NCBI GenBank assembly: GCA_043764095.1
Contig: JAYUKX010000158.1
Coordinates: 37,325 to 101,324, forward strand
DNA: 64,000 nucleotides
Reading direction: 5' to 3'
Origin: M3007 sp043764095
GTDB lineage: Bacteria; Bacteroidota; Bacteroidia; Chitinophagales; Saprospiraceae
Below the pieces are notes generated by a model that was not told the DNA's origin, searched no databases, and saw nothing but the letters and a program-made list of their open reading frames with translations. Positions within the stretch are counted from its first letter, which is position 1. Each line of letters opens with the position of its first letter. The position numbers and the translations under genes are program-made. Below are positions 61,061 to 64,000 of the stretch, one piece after another.

Positions 61061-61906
61061 ATGATTTTACCTTTCGATGACCTCATCACCGCGCTTACGC
61101 CTCGATATGGCGACGTAGAAGCGCGTAGTATTGCCCGTATAGTATTGGAGGATGCTTTCGGAACTAAACAATATACAACGTTCCAACTCAAAGAAACAAT
61201 GGAAATTTCTGAATATGATCGTATCAAAACGGCACTGATCAACGGCGTTCCTTTGCAATATATACTGGGTGCTGCTGATTTTTTTGGACTGAAGTTCAAA
61301 GTCACCCCTGCCGTGCTTATTCCCCGACAAGAGACCGAAGAACTCGTGGATTTGATCATTCAATATTTAAAAAAACAGGAAAATTCCTCTGCTAGGGTTT
61401 TAGATATTGGACTGGGTAGCGGATGTATTGGGATTACGTTAAAGCGTAAATTACCGAATATTGAATTATATGGTATCGAAAAAAGTAGCGCAGCCCTTGC
61501 CGTTGCTAAGGAAAATGCAAGCCAAATTTTGGGAAATTCATCATTGGTACATTTTACGCAAGCGGATATATTAACTGATGATTTTAATGATCTACCGATG
61601 TTTGATGTGATTGTGAGCAATCCTCCATATATACCTCGGCACGAAATGGCTGTAATGCCAGCACACGTTTTGGAACATGAACCGGAATTGGCCTTGTTTG
61701 TGGAGGGCGATGATCCGCTTTTATTTTACCGTGCTATTGTACATCTTGCACACCAAAACCTGAAAACGGGAGGTGCGCTATTTTTTGAATGCAATGAGTT
61801 TAATGCCCCTGAGGTAGTAATGCTTTTAAAGGAAAATGGCATGACTAATGTAGTCCTTCAAAAGGATATTGGAGGGGCAGATCGAATGGTGATGGGTAGG
61901 CGTTAA
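61061..61906 (+). CDS. prmC: Peptide chain release factor glutamine methyltransferase
   Basis: The 281-residue form starts at MILPFDDLITALTPRYGD (61061). Residues 1-90 are the helical N domain with VPLQYILGAADFFGLKFKVTPAVLIPRQETEELVDLI. The SAM-binding core follows with VLDIGLGSGCIGITL and the catalytic NPPYIP motif. It methylates the GGQ glutamine of release factors RF1/RF2 in the cytoplasm. It appears to be monocistronic. Confidence 0.95.
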   Translation: MILPFDDLITALTPRYGDVEARSIARIVLEDAFGTKQYTTFQLKETMEISEYDRIKTALINGVPLQYILGAADFFGLKFKVTPAVLIPRQETEELVDLIIQYLKKQENSSARVLDIGLGSGCIGITLKRKLPNIELYGIEKSSAALAVAKENASQILGNSSLVHFTQADILTDDFNDLPMFDVIVSNPPYIPRHEMAVMPAHVLEHEPELALFVEGDDPLLFYRAIVHLAHQNLKTGGALFFECNEFNAPEVVMLLKENGMTNVVLQKDIGGADRMVMGRR

Positions 61907-61995
61907 ATAAGTGTACTAATTGAGGGCAAATGCGAATAATGTAAATTTCTCCAAAAAAAATTCTACCAGCTCTTGTGGATATAAATACAACCCTA

Positions 61996-62003
61996 TATCT
62001 TTG
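61996..62003 (+). promoter_or_regulatory. -7 element (TATCTTTG) for the acyl-CoA dehydrogenase gene
   Basis: A full TAnnTTTG match 39 nt before the ATG at 62043. Confidence 0.5.
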
Positions 62004-62042
62004 CAGCGAAAATTCGCTAATAATTAAAATTCAATTAAAAAT

Positions 62043-63845
62043 ATGGAAGATACATTGGTCGCAAATGACGTATTAAAAGGCGGGGAATTCCTCATCCGCG
62101 AAAGTCAGCCGGAAGATACATTTATACCGGAAGAACTCACAGAGGAACAATTGATGGTACGTCAAATGACCGTCGATTTTATTGAGCAGGAAGTATATCC
62201 TGTTGCCCACAAAATTGAAAAGCAAGAACCGGGTATTGTGCCGGGTTTATTGTCACGTGCTGGCGAACTAGGCTTGCTTGGTGCGCATATACCTGCAATA
62301 TATGGTGGCACTGAAATGGATACGAATACGAATACCGTTATTTCGGATGTTACGGGGCCTGCAGGATCATTTCTAGTGGCATTTGCTGCGCATACAGGCA
62401 TTGGTATGTTGCCTATCCTTTATTTTGGTACCGAAGCACAAAAGCAAAAATACTTGCCGCGTTTGGTTTCGGGCGAGTTGAAAGCATCTTATTGCCTCAC
62501 CGAGCCAGGAAGCGGTTCGGATGCCTTGAATGCTAAATCGCGTGCAGACCTCAGTGAAGATGGTACGCATTATGTGATTAATGGCCAAAAAATGTGGATC
62601 ACCAATGCAGGCTTTGCCGATATTTTTATCGTATTTGCAAAAATCGCGGGCGAAAAATTCACCTGTTTTATCATTGAACGCAATACTCCCGGTTTAACGT
62701 TAGGAGCGGAAGAAGACAAAATGGGTATCAAAGGTTCTTCTACCCGCCAGTTGTTTTTTGAGAACATGAAAGTACCTGTTGATAGTGTATTAGGCGAAGT
62801 GGGTAAAGGCCATTTGATCGCTTTTAATGCGCTGAATATCGGTCGTTACAAACTGGGTGTAATGTGCGCTGGTGCTGGACGTACTGTGACTACTTCTGCT
62901 GTTCAATACGCTAATGAACGCATCCAATTTGGTGTTCCAATTGGTACATTTGGAGCGATACAATATAAATTGGCCGAAATGGCCATCCGTACTTTTGCAG
63001 CGGAAAGCGCCGCATATCGAATTTCCCAGTTGTTGCACGAGAAAAAAGAGGCGGGGTCTGCTGCTGGCAAATCATTTGGCCAAGCTACTTTAGAAGCGGC
63101 TGAAGAATATGCGATTGAGTGTTCTATCATCAAAGTACTTGGCTCCGAAGTTATTGACTATTGTGTAGATGAAAACGTTCAGGTGCATGGTGGAATTGGT
63201 TTTAGCGAGGAATACACCGCCGCTCGTGCTTACCGCGACAGCCGTATTAACCGTATTTATGAAGGCACTAACGAGATCAACCGCTTATTAATGGTAGATC
63301 AATTGTTCAAACGCGCTTTGAAAGGTCAATTGGATATTGTGAGTCCGGCTTGGGCTGTGCAAAAAGAATTGTCTGCTATGCCTTCTATGGAGCGTTTGGA
63401 AGGTGCGTACGCTGAGGAAATCAAGGCCATATCTGATTTTAAAAAGATTATTTTGATGACCGCAGGAGGTGCTGCTAAAATGCAAATGGATGGCAAACTC
63501 AACCTAAAGGACGAGCAAGAAATCCTGATGAATTGCGCCGATATGATGATCGATCTCTTTGCTGCCGAGTCGATGTTGCTTCGTATTATGAAAATTGAGC
63601 AGCGGAGCGATATGGCGCAACCTAAGGAGGTATATGAAGCCATGTTGCATGTGTTTTTCCACGATGTAACTGCGCGTATGAGCAAAAATGCAACGGATGC
63701 CATTGCTTCCTTTACAGAAGGTGATTTGCTAAAAACATTCTTAATGGGTGTAAAACGCTATACAAAATACCCTCCAGTGAATGTAAAAACGCAGCGCAGG
63801 GTTATTGCGGAAGCGTTACGAGGGGCTAATGGTTGGTGTTTCTAA
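62043..63845 (+). CDS. Acyl-CoA dehydrogenase with C-terminal extension
   Basis: A 600-residue cytoplasmic flavoenzyme. Core motifs are YCLTEPGSGSDALNAKSRA, KMWITNAGFADIFIVFAK, GIKGSSTRQLFFENMKVP and YANERIQFGVPIGTFGAIQYKLAEMA. Near the C-terminal end of the core are VQVHGGIGFSEEYTAARAYRDSRINRIYEGTNEINR, with a catalytic Glu in YEGTNE. Residues 420-600 form an extra helical domain, as in VLCAD/ACAD9-type enzymes common in Bacteroidota. It catalyses the first step of fatty-acid beta-oxidation. Confidence 0.95.
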   Translation: MEDTLVANDVLKGGEFLIRESQPEDTFIPEELTEEQLMVRQMTVDFIEQEVYPVAHKIEKQEPGIVPGLLSRAGELGLLGAHIPAIYGGTEMDTNTNTVISDVTGPAGSFLVAFAAHTGIGMLPILYFGTEAQKQKYLPRLVSGELKASYCLTEPGSGSDALNAKSRADLSEDGTHYVINGQKMWITNAGFADIFIVFAKIAGEKFTCFIIERNTPGLTLGAEEDKMGIKGSSTRQLFFENMKVPVDSVLGEVGKGHLIAFNALNIGRYKLGVMCAGAGRTVTTSAVQYANERIQFGVPIGTFGAIQYKLAEMAIRTFAAESAAYRISQLLHEKKEAGSAAGKSFGQATLEAAEEYAIECSIIKVLGSEVIDYCVDENVQVHGGIGFSEEYTAARAYRDSRINRIYEGTNEINRLLMVDQLFKRALKGQLDIVSPAWAVQKELSAMPSMERLEGAYAEEIKAISDFKKIILMTAGGAAKMQMDGKLNLKDEQEILMNCADMMIDLFAAESMLLRIMKIEQRSDMAQPKEVYEAMLHVFFHDVTARMSKNATDAIASFTEGDLLKTFLMGVKRYTKYPPVNVKTQRRVIAEALRGANGWCF

Positions 63846-63873
63846 TGGCGAACCTACGTGTCCGCCTCCTACG

Positions 63874-64000
63874 TGTTCACCTACGTAAGTAGGCGAACAC
63901 GTAGGCCAACACGTAGGCGAACACGTAGGCGAACACGTAGGCCAACACGTAGGCCAACACGTAGGCCAACACGTAGGCCAACACGTAGGCCAACACGTAG
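63874..64000. repeat. 12-bp tandem repeat with short inverted flank, running off the window
   Basis: Nine units of CGTAGGCSAACA (first with AG in place of CG) run from 63888 to 63995 plus a partial unit at the edge. The S position alternates G and C among the early units and is C in the last five. The stretch before it (about 63851-63885) carries inverted units such as TGTTCACCTACG, making a palindrome centred near 63886. It begins right after the acyl-CoA dehydrogenase stop. Confidence 0.85.

Noticed and set aside
63888..64000. CRISPR array at the window end
   Set aside because: The 12-bp units are contiguous, without spacers.

Overview
The window reads as a Bacteroidota chromosome, most like the Saprospiria/Sphingobacteriia side of the phylum. 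The reasons are type IX secretion C-terminal domains (4955-7060, 53203-55602), many Bacteroidota-type promoters (TAnnTTTG -7 element, no clear Shine-Dalgarno), a fused CcoN-CcoO oxidase, DUF2807 and DUF4136 proteins and a four-repeat HhH protein. All calls were made by reading the sequence; no database search was possible.

Layout. 1-7.1 kb: end-truncated M3 oligopeptidase, FAS1 lipoprotein, a small lipoprotein, a membrane protein/LuxR-type kinase/NarL-type regulator trio, and a T9SS cargo protein. 7.3-33 kb: a coherent microaerobic block with universal stress proteins, a receiver-Crp fusion regulator, the cbb3 oxidase genes ccoI, ccoS, ccoNO, ccoQ, ccoP, ccoG and ccoH, a SafE-like protein, CBS, thioredoxin and HMA proteins, a CoA-transferase/hydrolase, a beta-CASP nuclease, PAS kinases, DUF2267 and OsmC proteins, followed by a D-lactate-type dehydrogenase. 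34.7-46 kb: housekeeping and envelope genes (GATase, two family-2 glycosyltransferases, an ECF sigma/anti-sigma/Spy-like trio, a DUF2807 protein, a beta-propeller lipoprotein, a lipid kinase), interspersed with palindromic repeats. 46-64 kb: NtrC/NtrY-like pair, orphan RND permease, surface proteins, M1 peptidase, HhH protein, cytochrome c, PrmC, acyl-CoA dehydrogenase, and a 12-bp tandem repeat running off the end.

The main find is the regulatory wiring of the 7.3-33 kb block. A 14-bp dyad of the form (A/T/G)TGAY-N4-RTCA(T/A/C), an Fnr/Crp-like box, recurs upstream of at least eight transcription units. Where a -7 element nAnnTTTG follows, the gap between box and -7 element is exactly 22 nt in six cases and exactly 44 nt in two. 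One box (22680-22693) sits between divergent genes and has a -7 element at 22 nt on one side and 44 nt on the other. The block also encodes a two-domain regulator (8464-9501) made of a phospho-receiver followed by a Crp/Fnr domain that lacks Fnr-type cysteines, and two PAS kinases with paralogous catalytic cores. The inference is a phosphorylation-controlled Crp/Fnr-like regulator running a low-oxygen survival regulon, analogous in content (Usp, CBS, DUF2267, beta-CASP) to dormancy regulons of other phyla.

Secondary finds are several palindromic or MITE-like repeats (27751-27935, 34708-35066 with a diverged copy at 41971-42041, 35184-35284, 45860-46074), a lipid-kinase gene whose conserved N terminus has no ordinary start codon, and a structured intergenic stretch at 60851-61024.
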